DNA of 64,000 nt from Novosphingobium sp. (GCF_027489515.1 NZ_JAIXZS010000071.1:1-64000), one strand, 5' to 3'; positions 36,962 through 46,174 are shown, counted from the first letter of the stretch. Numbers and translations: made by a program. Notes: a model not told the origin generated them from the letters alone.

Positions 36962-38694
36962 GGCTTGGCGGCCCAGGAGAACGCCGACTGGCGATCGACG
37001 TCAAAGGCGGCGTCCAGCCCATCCCCGATGGCAAGAGCGCGCAAATTCTGGCCGGTAAAGCGGCGAGACCAGTAGTTGATGAGTTTGTCGAGCATCTGGT
37101 TGTATCGGCGTGCGGTCCGCTCCCGTGCAAAGTCGGCGGTAATAGCCTTGGTTTCTTCGCTACCGCCGTCGAAGACGATCCTGGGTTCCAGCAGCAGCCA
37201 GAGTTGATCGCTGGCCCAATCGAGCCGCAGACCGATCCCTTCCCGCCAGGCGATGTCGCGTTTGCGGGGAACGTTGCCGAATATCGGGCCGCCGATCACT
37301 TGGCGTAAATCCTGCCAGGCGGGGTCTCCCGGTGCGCGCGGTGCCAGTATGTCGGCCGAGCCTCTTGCCCGTGCCTCCATGTCATGGGTCCGCGCGATGG
37401 CCGCGACGAGAGCCCGGCGCAGCAATCCTCGCTCCTGCGAGTCGTATCGTAGCCGGCGATCCTCGAATGTGGCGATGCCGAACTCCGTGATGCCGAACGG
37501 CGTGAAGACCCTGCGAAATTCATCGTCGCTACCGAAGCCAAGGACGCCTGCCCGTGTCCGCGCTACGATCAGCTTCCCGTCCGCTGCCTCGACCGCATCC
37601 CGCACATCCTTGCCGCCGCCGATCTCGCAAACGATTTTGCGGCAATTGACCGGACGTGTAATCTTGACCGCGTTCATCCGCAGGACGGGCCACGACTTCT
37701 TGCCCAAGGGTGCAGGAGCAGCAGAGAAGCGACGGCGCTCCTGGCCCTCCGTGCGCAAATGAGAGGTGTCGATGTCCGGCAGCAGCCGCAGCAGATCGAT
37801 CATCGCCTCGTCAAAATTCTCGATGCGGACAATGCCGGCTTCGAGGCCCGCAGCTCTTGCTCGTGCTATCAGCTGTGTCACGCGTTCGAAGGGAGGTGTC
37901 TCACCGCGGTGCATCCAGAAGAGACCGTTGGGAAAGGCACCGGGTTGGCCGACCGCCTCTTCCAGCGCATCCATAATGGAGGAATCTCGGCCGCTATAAC
38001 CGGCTACGACAAGACCAAAACGTCGGCAGGCATCGACCAGTTGCCTGCGGAATTGTGCATCCTGATGGCGCAACTCCTCGCTGGTGTTCTTGAGGCGCCG
38101 CGAGCGGAAGTCGCCGTGCAGCTTGATCTCGATCGGCCATTGTTGTTCGGAGATAAATTCTCCTGCCAAAAGCGTCCCGTCCAGTGACGCCATATTGAGG
38201 GCTGCCGTCGTGTCGAATGTCCGTGCGCAGGCGTCTGCGAGAAGATGGTCGAAATTGGTCGTCCACACGATGTTGCAATGCGCGGCGCGAAGCATGGCGG
38301 CCAGTGCCAGATGACCCTGGGTTGGCTTCATGCCCCGGATCATGTGGTCTATATAGGTCCGCCGGTCCTGCTCCTGGGGGTAGGTGGCTTCGAATAGCGC
38401 CGAATATTCGTCAGACGCGCCTGGCTTTGGCAATGTGTCGGATTCGGCCAGAAAAGCGTCGAGAGTTGCCAATATTGCGGGAGAAGAAAGGTCCGCAACA
38501 GACTGAGGGGAGACTTTGCGCTGTGTAATGTAAAGTTCGCGCTTGAAGCGGCAGATCATGTCCCAGGCCGTCAGGATACCAGCTGCAGCTGAAACGCCGG
38601 CGCCCAGGAACCACATCAACTTTGCCGACCGCATGGAAAAGCGCCGCGCAAAATCATCCATGGTTATTTCGATGTCACCGTCTTCCTCGCTCAT
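36958..38694 (-). CDS. SIR2-APAZ effector of the short Argonaute system
   Basis: 578 residues from the ATG at 38694; an in-frame ATG at 38787 would add 31 residues but lacks a ribosome binding site and family likeness. The N-terminal SIR2 domain has NAD-binding [20 protein letters not shown], the catalytic-type His in KLHGDFRS and [10 protein letters not shown]. From about residue 315 onward is an APAZ domain, which stands in for the missing N-PAZ lobe of the Argonaute. In characterised SPARSA systems this subunit hydrolyses NAD+ when the Argonaute finds its target. First gene of the two-gene operon; its promoter must lie in the 174 bases before the divergent 79-residue gene. Confidence 0.9.
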   Translation of the reverse strand: MSEEDGDIEITMDDFARRFSMRSAKLMWFLGAGVSAAAGILTAWDMICRFKRELYITQRKVSPQSVADLSSPAILATLDAFLAESDTLPKPGASDEYSALFEATYPQEQDRRTYIDHMIRGMKPTQGHLALAAMLRAAHCNIVWTTNFDHLLADACARTFDTTAALNMASLDGTLLAGEFISEQQWPIEIKLHGDFRSRRLKNTSEELRHQDAQFRRQLVDACRRFGLVVAGYSGRDSSIMDALEEAVGQPGAFPNGLFWMHRGETPPFERVTQLIARARAAGLEAGIVRIENFDEAMIDLLRLLPDIDTSHLRTEGQERRRFSAAPAPLGKKSWPVLRMNAVKITRPVNCRKIVCEIGGGKDVRDAVEAADGKLIVARTRAGVLGFGSDDEFRRVFTPFGITEFGIATFEDRRLRYDSQERGLLRRALVAAIARTHDMEARARGSADILAPRAPGDPAWQDLRQVIGGPIFGNVPRKRDIAWREGIGLRLDWASDQLWLLLEPRIVFDGGSEETKAITADFARERTARRYNQMLDKLINYWSRRFTGQNLRALAIGDGLDAAFDVDRQSAFSWAAKP

Positions 38695-38868
38695 CTTTTG
38701 AATGATTACCCTGTCATCGGGTGGGCGCCAGAGGGATTTATCGCTTTCTGGCGTAAAACCGGGGATAGCCGCATTGATCCCAGACATTGTTCAGCATATG
38801 TTCGCGCTTTGCTGGTCCGTGCCCCGAACATGAACGGCCATCTCTTCGACGGGCAAACGGAGGGTCCG

Positions 38869-39108
38869 ATGACTGCGATACGCTATCTGTCCCCAAAGGA
38901 CGAAATTCCCGTTGAGCGCCATGTCGCCGTGATCGTGCATCGCGGTTTTGGCGGGATGGAACAGGCCTATTTCTTCGACAGCGCAAAAGGCGATAACGGC
39001 GGCTCGGCTGGTTTCGATTGGCGCATGTCCGAAGCTATCGAGCGAGCTACGCGCTTCGCGCAGGAACAGGGGATCGAGCAAGTGGTCGTCCGCTCGGCGC
39101 GCGTCTGA
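38869..39108 (+). CDS. 79-residue protein of unknown function between two defence modules
   Basis: Starts at an ATG preceded by GGAGG; a longer frame from 38698 is possible but has no such site. MTAIRYLSPKDEIPVERHVAVIV, then a Gly/Asp-rich centre (GDNGGSAGFDW) and an amphipathic C-terminal helix (MSEAIERATRFAQEQGIEQ). No family is recognised. It is divergent from the SIR2-APAZ gene and faces the helicase gene. The only plus-strand gene in the defence island, it may be an element gene that was there before the defence modules arrived. Confidence 0.6.
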   Translation: MTAIRYLSPKDEIPVERHVAVIVHRGFGGMEQAYFFDSAKGDNGGSAGFDWRMSEAIERATRFAQEQGIEQVVVRSARV

Positions 39109-39117
39109 CGGATATCG

Positions 39118-41028
39118 TCACGCGATCTGGTGGGTTTGGATACCCGCTGATCTGAGCAGATCATAGAGCGTCGCGATCTTGCTGCGGTTGCCTCGATGCG
39201 CCGTATAGGTGAACAGGACGCGCTGCTTGGCGCGCGTGAAGGCGACGAAAAAGCCGGCGGTGGCCTCGATCTGGTCCTTGTCGAAACTCCACCACGCGCC
39301 ATCGTCGAGTCCGACGAAGATGACGCTGTGATACTCAAGGCCCTTGCTCTTGTGGATCGTCATCAAGGGAATGGCGTGAAGACCTTCGTAGGTATCGAGT
39401 GCGGCATCCCAATTCACGCCGCCGGCCCCGCAAAGGTGCAGATGCTCCGCCGCCGCATCGAGCACCTTATCCAGCCATCCGCCCTGCCGGTAAGCCGGGT
39501 AAGCCGCGATGAGGCGATCACGCCCGATCATGGATATGATGCTGTCGATCAGTGAACGCGCATTTGCCTTGTTGGCCGGTGGGATGGGATATCGGGCTTG
39601 CAGATCAAGCGCGAAACCATCGAGTTCACGCGCCAACCGTGCCTGGTCGCCGTCGTCATCGGGTGCAATACCACGTAGAAAGGCGAGCCTGTCCTGACAA
39701 AGCGTCCAGTATCGGCCGCTGGCCTTGCAGACTGCAAGCCGCAGGATTTCCACAATCAGTTCGCAAGCGTCCTCGGCGAGCAGTTCCTGGAGCATGACGT
39801 GCCCGACCATGCCTGCCTCGTTGCGAAGCGGTATCCCCTGCGCTGCGAAGGCCGGTTCGAGGACGGCCGCATAGTCTCCCGCCTTTTGCCGGACGAGCAA
39901 AACGAAGTCTCGAGGTGATAGGCCATGGCTTTTCATCTCGGCCGCAACAAAAGCGGCCAGATGGGTCGCTTCGGCTTGCGCTGAGGAGAAGTCCCAGATC
40001 GCGCAGCTCTCGCCTGTGATCGAACCGGCCGCCATGGCAACGGGCTTGGCCGATTTCGTGTCGAGCGCCTGGGCCAGCACATGCTGGATGCGCACCAGAT
40101 CGGGCGACGAGCGGTAGTTGTTGTAGAGCGGCGTGCGCGTTGCCCCGAAATCGGCTTCGAAAGTCGCGAAGGGCGCATCCATCGCCATGGCCCAACGCAT
40201 GATCTGCTGCTTGTTATCGCCGACCGCAGTGATCACGGTGCCAGTTCCCATGAAGATGGTCTGCACCAGATCATATTGAATCTGGGTCGTGTCCTGAAAC
40301 TCGTCCATGAACAGATGCGAGTAGGTCAGCCTGAGGGCATCGCGCGCCATAGGATTGACGCGAAGCAGCAGTTCCGCGAGCCGGCCGATCATCGGGAAGG
40401 AGAGATGGCTCGTGACCGAGCCGTGCAGGGACGATTGCCAATATTGGTCGGCTGCCCATTGGCCTGGTGTAGGATTGCTCCAACCGCCGACCGGCAGACG
40501 TGATCCGACGAGATGCCGCCGCTCGAAGGATTTGACGGCTATGGCCTGGAGATCGGCGTAGGTGCCGACACTGGCAGGCGGGGATCCAAGTTGATTCTGA
40601 AGATAGTCGCGAAAGTCCCGTTCGCCTGGAAAGATGATTTCATAATCGGGCGTCGGGCGCCAGCGCGCGGGGAGAGCCTGGCCAAAGCGATCGATCAAGC
40701 CTTTGGCGAAGGCGTCGAATGTCATGGAATCGAGGCGGCCGGCATGGTCGCGATGGCAGCGCTGGGCGACCCGCGACGCGAGATTGACCGCGGCGTCGCG
40801 CTTGAAACTGATCGCCAGGATGCGGCGCGGGCGCGGCGCACTGCCGGTCTGGAGGAGATAGGCCGCCCGCTGCGCCAGCAATTCCGTCTTGCCGGCGCCG
40901 GGACCGGCGATGACGGAGCGATTGTCGCCGGATCGCACCACGTCGAGCGCGTTCGCTTCCAGCGAAGCGACGCCGACAGGCTCCCATTGATCGGGCCGAA
41001 CGTGCCGAGACAGAACCGCCATGGTCAA
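39118..41028 (-). CDS. UvrD/Rep-type DNA helicase, Gabija GajB-like
   Basis: 636 residues. Superfamily 1A helicase motifs in order: Walker A (AGPGAGKTE, 41-49), Ia (LAISFKRDAAVNLASRV), II (LFMDEFQDTTQIQYDL), III (VGDNKQQIMRWA), IV (YNNYRSSPDLVR), V (MTIHKSKGLEYHSVIFVGLDD) and VI (VAFTRAKQRVLFTY). Its start overlaps the stop of the OLD nuclease gene by four bases. OLD nucleases paired this way with a UvrD helicase form the Gabija antiphage system, in which GajA nicks DNA and GajB responds to DNA ends. At 636 residues it is longer than the described GajB (about 500), so it may be a variant. Confidence 0.85.
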   Translation of the reverse strand: MTMAVLSRHVRPDQWEPVGVASLEANALDVVRSGDNRSVIAGPGAGKTELLAQRAAYLLQTGSAPRPRRILAISFKRDAAVNLASRVAQRCHRDHAGRLDSMTFDAFAKGLIDRFGQALPARWRPTPDYEIIFPGERDFRDYLQNQLGSPPASVGTYADLQAIAVKSFERRHLVGSRLPVGGWSNPTPGQWAADQYWQSSLHGSVTSHLSFPMIGRLAELLLRVNPMARDALRLTYSHLFMDEFQDTTQIQYDLVQTIFMGTGTVITAVGDNKQQIMRWAMAMDAPFATFEADFGATRTPLYNNYRSSPDLVRIQHVLAQALDTKSAKPVAMAAGSITGESCAIWDFSSAQAEATHLAAFVAAEMKSHGLSPRDFVLLVRQKAGDYAAVLEPAFAAQGIPLRNEAGMVGHVMLQELLAEDACELIVEILRLAVCKASGRYWTLCQDRLAFLRGIAPDDDGDQARLARELDGFALDLQARYPIPPANKANARSLIDSIISMIGRDRLIAAYPAYRQGGWLDKVLDAAAEHLHLCGAGGVNWDAALDTYEGLHAIPLMTIHKSKGLEYHSVIFVGLDDGAWWSFDKDQIEATAGFFVAFTRAKQRVLFTYTAHRGNRSKIATLYDLLRSAGIQTHQIA

Positions 41029-43007
41029 TCCCGCCGCAGCGATTTGGCGACGTGCACGAGCAGCGCCTTGAGCACCGGCGGCATGCTGGCGATCAGCTCC
41101 TTTCGCTTGATATGAACCAGGGCGGCCAAGTGGGTCGCTGGCTTGCTCTGCGTCAGAAAGTGGTAGCGATAGGCCGGGAAAAGATCCTCGTACCCCGCAT
41201 AGGGCCCGGTCCAGACCGTCAGGCCGGGGCCAGCCGTGCCCAGCACTGCCTCGGCGGCTTTGTCCTTGGCCATCCTTGGGCCACCACCAGCCGGGATTAC
41301 GGCGTCATAGGCCGCGGGAAAGGCCTTGAGCATTGCCATGTCGAGGTCGAGCGGCGCGGAGAAATAGACGCCATATTTCTGCAGGAAATCGACCCAGCCC
41401 GGAAGCTTATCCGCCTCTGCCCATTCGTGCATTTTGGCAAACTGCGCGTCGGTCAGGACGCCATTGGTGGTCAGGAGCAATGTGTTCTTTTTCTCGCCCC
41501 GCTCGATCAGCTTTTCAATCGCCGTCTTGATCCGGCCAAAACCGCCGCCCTTGCGCCCAAGGTCGAGGTCCAGAAGGGTCGCGTAAGGGATACCGAGCTG
41601 CTTCAGCAGCCGCCAGAAATGCTGAACATGGCGGCCGCCCAGCGGCACGATCGCGACGAAGGCGGGGTCGACCAGCAGATCGAGCGCTTCGGCAAGCTTG
41701 GGCAGCACGATGCGCTCCGAATCCCCTTCGACGAGGACCACGAACCGCGCGAAATAGAGTTCCGGATAGGCGAGCATCGCGCCGCGAACGAACTTGGCTT
41801 CCTCGCTCGCGCCTTTGGGCAGCTTGATGGATTTGACCGTCGATATGCGCGTTTTCGGTTCACAGCGGCAATAGCGCACTTCGCGGGGATCGACCCGGCT
41901 CAGCACCGCCGGGGAATGGCTCGTGATGAGCGCCTGTGCTCCGCCATCTTCGGTCAGGGAGCGGATCTGCCGGACAATCCGCGCCAGGAAGTAAGGCGAG
42001 AGATGGTTTTCCGGTTCCTCCAGCGCAAACAACGTCAGCGCCGGGATGCGCATGTTGTCGTCACGGAACCCGTCAACCGTTCCAGCGACCACGGCGCGTT
42101 CGAGGTCGAACACCGCCGCCGCGAGCGCGAAATAGAAAAGTGACTGCTGCCCGTCGCTGAGCGCGTCGAGCCCACGTTCGTGGCCATCCGGTCCCTGTTC
42201 GAAGACGACCGCAATCCGGCTGACCACCTCCTCGAAGCGCCGGCTGACCAGGCTGAGTCGTGGCTTGGTATCGACCACATCATCGTGAAGCCCCGCCCAG
42301 CGTTGCTGAAGCGCCTTACCGATTGAGGCGATCGCGGCTTCTCCCTCGAAGGCTTCGGTCAGCGTTTCGCTGGCCTCGGTGACCGCTTCCTCGGTGTCGG
42401 ATGACCATTCGATCGCGCGGAGGAGACGCGCGGCCAGCGCGCCTGCCGTCGCCCGGATCTGTGCCGCCGCATCACGGCTGGCAGGCGTGTAATAGAGTTG
42501 GATCAAACCCCGATCGGCCGCCGATACCGGGTGGCGCTTGTCAGCCGGCGGGTCGGCGTCAAGCGTCTCAACCCAGAACAACTCCTGCGACACTTCGCCC
42601 TCGACCGTGCCGTCATCTTCCCACCGGGCTTCAAGACGAAGTCGGCAGACCGGATCATCCCCCGCACGCGCTATATGCATGCGTCGGAAAGCCGGCGCGA
42701 CGGTCTCCGGCGTCGCGGTGCCATCGCTCAGTTCCGGCAGGCCGATCAGGACATCGATGAAGAGATCCTTGGGGTCCCGATCATCGGGATCATCTTCGGC
42801 ACCCAAATGAAAGTCGGAGCGCTGCACCGTGCGCTGCGAGCGGGTGACGCCGAACAACTTGGACAAAGCCTGCAGCAGCGCGGTCTTTCCCGAGGCATTG
42901 GGGCCGACCACGGCAGTGATATCCGCTGCTATATCGATCGCAATCGGATCAGGCCCGAAGCAGCGGAAGCCGGCGATGGTGACAGTTTCGATAAGCAAGC
43001 GAGACAT
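41025..43007 (-). CDS. OLD-family ATP-dependent nuclease, Gabija GajA-like
   Basis: 660 residues. An ABC-type ATPase with Walker A GPNASGKT (35-42), signature ALSDGQQSL (282-290), Walker B LFALEEPENH (326-335) and H-loop ITSHSPAVL. The C-terminal Toprim nuclease has Glu427 (VVLVEGDSERIVLP) and the DxD at 480-482 (LLDLDLG). This is the class 2 OLD layout, next to a UvrD helicase. In Gabija, GajA is held inactive by nucleotides and cuts DNA when NTPs fall during infection. Longer than the described GajA (about 580). It lies 13 bases after the AbiE toxin gene, on the same strand. Confidence 0.88.
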   Translation of the reverse strand: MSRLLIETVTIAGFRCFGPDPIAIDIAADITAVVGPNASGKTALLQALSKLFGVTRSQRTVQRSDFHLGAEDDPDDRDPKDLFIDVLIGLPELSDGTATPETVAPAFRRMHIARAGDDPVCRLRLEARWEDDGTVEGEVSQELFWVETLDADPPADKRHPVSAADRGLIQLYYTPASRDAAAQIRATAGALAARLLRAIEWSSDTEEAVTEASETLTEAFEGEAAIASIGKALQQRWAGLHDDVVDTKPRLSLVSRRFEEVVSRIAVVFEQGPDGHERGLDALSDGQQSLFYFALAAAVFDLERAVVAGTVDGFRDDNMRIPALTLFALEEPENHLSPYFLARIVRQIRSLTEDGGAQALITSHSPAVLSRVDPREVRYCRCEPKTRISTVKSIKLPKGASEEAKFVRGAMLAYPELYFARFVVLVEGDSERIVLPKLAEALDLLVDPAFVAIVPLGGRHVQHFWRLLKQLGIPYATLLDLDLGRKGGGFGRIKTAIEKLIERGEKKNTLLLTTNGVLTDAQFAKMHEWAEADKLPGWVDFLQKYGVYFSAPLDLDMAMLKAFPAAYDAVIPAGGGPRMAKDKAAEAVLGTAGPGLTVWTGPYAGYEDLFPAYRYHFLTQSKPATHLAALVHIKRKELIASMPPVLKALLVHVAKSLRRD

Positions 43008-43020
43008 CCTCTTCGATTGG

Positions 43021-43875
43021 TCACAAGGCAGCGGTAAGCTTGTCCAGTTTTGTCATGAAGAAACGCTCGCTCCACAGTTCGAGCGATCTGGCTTCGGCGG
43101 GACGCAGGAAGCGCCGCACATCGTCGGCCGCTGCTTGCCAGTCGATCGTGGCGATCGTATCGCTGAGCGCCTGTTTCAGCCAGGGCATGTCAGCGGCGAT
43201 GTTTTCATCGCCCGCCCACGGGCCGGCCTGGATCAGCGCGGTGCGCAACAGGGTGAGGTTGGGCGTCGTTCCCTTCGCGACATACCAGGAGAAGTCATAC
43301 CAGTCCCTGCCCTTGAGGAAGCCACGGCAGAGCAGTGCATGGATCTTGAGCGCGAAATTGGACGCCAGATCCTGGTGCCGCACTTCATGATCGGCCGGAA
43401 AGTCGAGGTAGGTCGCATCCTCGCCCGAGCCGGTGGGCGGGTTGACGTCGATCTCCAGCTTGATGCGGATCGTCCTGGGTTTGCCGGTTCCCGCGAAGGA
43501 CAGGTCGAGCTGGCTCGCGATCGAATCATTCTTGAGCAAGGCCTGCCGGATCGCGCTTTCCATTTTCGCCCTGGGCAGCGCGTCGAGTTTGAGCCCGAAC
43601 TGCTCGAAAACCTCGACAAGCACCTTGAGATAGGGTGACCAGTCGAAATCCGGATCGGGTGCGCGCAGCAGGAAATCCAGATCTTCGGAAAAGCGCGGCA
43701 GCCCATGGAGGATGCGCAGCGAGGTGCCGCCCTGAAACAACGCCACGTCGAAGAAATCGGCGCGCCACAGGCCGTAGAGCGCGATCTCCTGGAGGATTTC
43801 CTTGACGGCATTTTCTTCCTCGAGGGCATTGGCCGCCTCATAACGGCGCAGCTTGTCCCGGATGATATCAATCAT
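43021..43875 (-). CDS. abiEii: AbiEii-type nucleotidyltransferase toxin
   Basis: 284 residues. The DNA polymerase beta-like nucleotidyltransferase motifs are FQGGTSLRILHGLPRFSEDLDFLL, with the acidic DLD pair that binds metal, and a downstream RIKLEIDVNPP with the third acidic residue. AbiEii family toxins act on nucleotides or RNA and stop growth; they form type IV toxin-antitoxin systems with AbiEi. It overlaps the antitoxin gene by eight bases, with the antitoxin first, as usual. Confidence 0.9.
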   Translation of the reverse strand: MIDIIRDKLRRYEAANALEEENAVKEILQEIALYGLWRADFFDVALFQGGTSLRILHGLPRFSEDLDFLLRAPDPDFDWSPYLKVLVEVFEQFGLKLDALPRAKMESAIRQALLKNDSIASQLDLSFAGTGKPRTIRIKLEIDVNPPTGSGEDATYLDFPADHEVRHQDLASNFALKIHALLCRGFLKGRDWYDFSWYVAKGTTPNLTLLRTALIQAGPWAGDENIAADMPWLKQALSDTIATIDWQAAADDVRRFLRPAEARSLELWSERFFMTKLDKLTAAL

Positions 43876-44542
43876 GGCTGGAGGCCTTTCGGGCCATCGT
43901 GACGGCATTCTCGAGCGCCGTGAGGAAGATGTTTACGGCCTTGTGCTTGTAGACCGCTTTGAGTTTGGCGAAGTCCTTGCGGCCAAGGCCTGAGAGTTCG
44001 CCCTCGTCGATCCGCAGGCCATGAACGAGCCAGTCGAGCCCGTTCCAGTTCTCCTTGCGCAGCGCCACGAGATCCATCAGCGCGCGCAGCGGTTGGGCGA
44101 TGAAGGCAGAACGCTTGCTCACCTCCACCCGATCCACAGCGGTCAGGAAGCGATAATCGGCGATGGCCAAGGGATGGAAGTCGAAGGTGCCGAAGCCGGG
44201 CGTCTCATAATGCAGCGTTTTGCGACCCGGCGAGACGCTGGCGGTCGTGAAGACACCTTCGGGAATCCAGCCATGCCAGGCGAGTGCGCTTTCAAACGAA
44301 ATATAGCTGCCCGGAACGAGGCTCTGGGCAATTGCGAAGGGGTGGACGGTCTCGGAGCGATAGCGCGATCCCAGAACATAGGTGCCACGCTTCACGCGGA
44401 GCAGAGAGCCGTCCTTGAGTGCGCGGTTGACGAGGCCATAGCGGCGCGCATCACCGCCACCCAGCACCCGGCCGAGCTGGCGATCGCTCAGGATATGATC
44501 GGCCAGGCCTGCTGCCGAAATCTGCTGTGCCAAGGAGGACAT
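43868..44542 (-). CDS. abiEi: AbiEi-type antitoxin and autorepressor
   Basis: 224 residues. An N-terminal winged helix-turn-helix (about 10-65, RRYGLVNRALKDGSLLRVKRGTYVL) and the AbiEi C-terminal antitoxin domain (GSYISFESALAWHGWIPE, RALMDLVALRK). It binds inverted repeats in its own promoter in studied systems and counters the AbiEii toxin without direct contact. GAGGA ribosome binding site. It is the first gene of the AbiE pair, with an AT-rich palindromic region upstream. Confidence 0.88.
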   Translation of the reverse strand: MSSLAQQISAAGLADHILSDRQLGRVLGGGDARRYGLVNRALKDGSLLRVKRGTYVLGSRYRSETVHPFAIAQSLVPGSYISFESALAWHGWIPEGVFTTASVSPGRKTLHYETPGFGTFDFHPLAIADYRFLTAVDRVEVSKRSAFIAQPLRALMDLVALRKENWNGLDWLVHGLRIDEGELSGLGRKDFAKLKAVYKHKAVNIFLTALENAVTMARKASSHD

Positions 44543-44557
44543 AAATTCCTCGATACT

Positions 44558-44595
44558 TCCAATTTCTGAAAGTTTCCAGAATTTCTTTGAAATTG
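44558..44595 (-). promoter_or_regulatory. AT-rich inverted repeats upstream of abiEi, candidate operator
   Basis: TTCTGAAAGTTTCCAGAA (44564-44581) is a nearly symmetric sequence, and AATTTC at 44561 and GAAATT at 44589 form an outer pair. It lies 16 bases before the antitoxin start in an otherwise GC-rich region, where the AbiE promoter is expected. AbiEi proteins are known to repress at inverted repeats. Confidence 0.5.
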
Positions 44596-44685
44596 CCGGG
44601 AGGGGGAAAGCCTTCCCCTGCCGGTGAGCCGCGTTCCGCGTCGCTCCGGCCCCCTTCCAACGGGGCTCGTGCCCCGTAGCGCCCC

Positions 44686-44768
44686 GAGAGAGGGAGAGGA
44701 GAGCCGGTTAGCCGTGACGGGTTAAGGGGCGAGAGAGGCTCGCCACCGGCCCGTCATGGAGACAGGCC
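44686..44768 (+). promoter_or_regulatory. repeated leader hairpin, copy 1 (upstream of ArdC gene)
   Basis: A purine-rich GAGAGAGGGAGAGG block, then GACGGG (44716-44721) pairing with CCCGTC (44750-44755). Inside is a second stem GGCGAG / CTCGCC (44728-44733, 44739-44744) with a five-base loop. The 3' arm ends just before ATGGAGAC, which contains the ribosome binding site. The same design occurs at 48325 and 48681. Confidence 0.7.
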
Positions 44769-45776
44769 ATGGCACAGACACGCCGCCCCCGCCCCACCGG
44801 CGCACGGGTGAACCTCTATCAGCAGATCACCGAGCGCATCATCGCCGAACTCGAAGCCGGGCGCGTGCCCTGGGTCCAACCCTGGGGAACGGCGCGGGCG
44901 GCGATCGGTATGCCCTACAATGCCGTCAGCCATCGGCGTTACAGCGGCCTCAACATCCTCACGCTCTGGAATGCTGTCGTCGAGCGCGGTTTCTCCGGCC
45001 ATGCCTTCCTGACCTTCCGGCAGGCGGTTGCGCTTGGCGGCTCGGTTCGGCGCGGCGAGCATGGCGTCGGTATCATCTATACGCGCCGCTTCATTCCCGG
45101 CGAGGAACGCCGCCGCGCCGAAGTCGAAGGCCGCGAGCCGTCCGGTGGGATTCCGTTTCTGAAAAGCTTCACCGTGTTTTCGGTCGAGCAATGCGATGGA
45201 TTACCCGCCCATGTCTGCGAGCCGCCGCCACCGGTCCCCGAAGGGCTGATCCTCCCGCAGGCCGAGGCGCTGATCACCGCGACGGGGGCTGACTTCCGCA
45301 TCGGCGGCGGACAGGCCTATTATTCTCCTCGTCACGATTACGTCCAGGTGCCACGCCCAGACGACTTCTTCGATCCGGTGAACTGGCACCGGACGGCTTT
45401 TCATGAGCTGGGTCATTGGGTCGGCGGTGCGGCGCGGTTGAACCGTGACCAGAGCGGCGTCTTCGGTTCGGTCGCTTACGGGAAGGAAGAATTGTGCGCC
45501 GAATTGACGGGAGCCTTCGTCTGCGCCGCGCTCGGGATCACGCCCACCGTTCGGCATGCGGACTATATCGGTTCCTGGCTGGAAATCATCCGCGAGGACA
45601 GCCGCGCCATCCTGCGCGCTGCCAGCGCCGCCTCCAAGGCCGCCGACTATCTGCTCGCCTTCCGGCCCGAGGCCGGCGTCGCCGCCAATGACGACGATCC
45701 CGACCCAGATCCCGATTGCGCTATGGCGCTCACGGCGACGCAACGGGCCGGCTTTAATCGGGGAGTGGCGGCATGA
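44769..45776 (+). CDS. ardC: ArdC-family antirestriction protein with zinc metallopeptidase domain
   Basis: 335 residues. The N-terminal ArdC_N (DUF1738) domain binds single-stranded DNA (VNLYQQITERIIAELEAG, WNAVVERGFSGHAFLTFRQA; about 12-145). The C-terminal zincin-like domain has HELGH at 212-216 and a Glu further on (KEELCAELTGAF). ArdC proteins of plasmids and conjugative elements shield incoming DNA from host restriction. It is the first gene of the plus-strand element block, has the repeated leader, and overlaps the next gene by four bases. Confidence 0.9.
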   Translation: MAQTRRPRPTGARVNLYQQITERIIAELEAGRVPWVQPWGTARAAIGMPYNAVSHRRYSGLNILTLWNAVVERGFSGHAFLTFRQAVALGGSVRRGEHGVGIIYTRRFIPGEERRRAEVEGREPSGGIPFLKSFTVFSVEQCDGLPAHVCEPPPPVPEGLILPQAEALITATGADFRIGGGQAYYSPRHDYVQVPRPDDFFDPVNWHRTAFHELGHWVGGAARLNRDQSGVFGSVAYGKEELCAELTGAFVCAALGITPTVRHADYIGSWLEIIREDSRAILRAASAASKAADYLLAFRPEAGVAANDDDPDPDPDCAMALTATQRAGFNRGVAA

Positions 45777-46174
45777 CGCTTCTCACCCCCGACTTGCGCG
45801 CGCAGCTTCGCGCCAATGATGCCGCCCGGATCGACGCCCGCACCCGTGGCGATGCGGATCTCGATCCCGTGCCGGTGGTGCGCTTCTTCAATCCCGTCGG
45901 CGCAGCCACCTGGCTCGCCACTGAAATGGATGAGGATGGCGTGCTGTTCGGCATTGCAGATCTTGGCTTCGGCTGTCCGGAATTGGGCAGTTTTGCGCTC
46001 GAAGAGCTGGAATCGATCCAGCTTCCCTTCGGTCTCGGCATCGAACGCGACATCCTGTTCGAAGGCGCGTTCCCGCTCTCGGCCTATGCGCAGGCCGCGC
46101 GCCGTGCCGGATCGCTGATCGAGGCCGAGCGCATCCTGTATCGGGCTGCCAAGGCTGTGAAAGGCGGTGCGTGA
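45773..46174 (+). CDS. DUF2958-like protein
   Basis: 133 residues, ATGA overlap with ardC. PVVRFFNPVGAATWLATEMDE and LGFGCPELGSFALEELE are the pattern of DUF2958, found with ArdC on mobile elements. No function is established. Acidic and soluble. It is the second gene of the ardC operon. Confidence 0.75.
   Translation: MTLLTPDLRAQLRANDAARIDARTRGDADLDPVPVVRFFNPVGAATWLATEMDEDGVLFGIADLGFGCPELGSFALEELESIQLPFGLGIERDILFEGAFPLSAYAQAARRAGSLIEAERILYRAAKAVKGGA

Noticed and set aside
38698..38868. Longer N-terminus for the 79-residue gene
   Set aside because: It would run into the promoter region of SIR2-APAZ, and the ATG at 38869 has a much better ribosome binding site.
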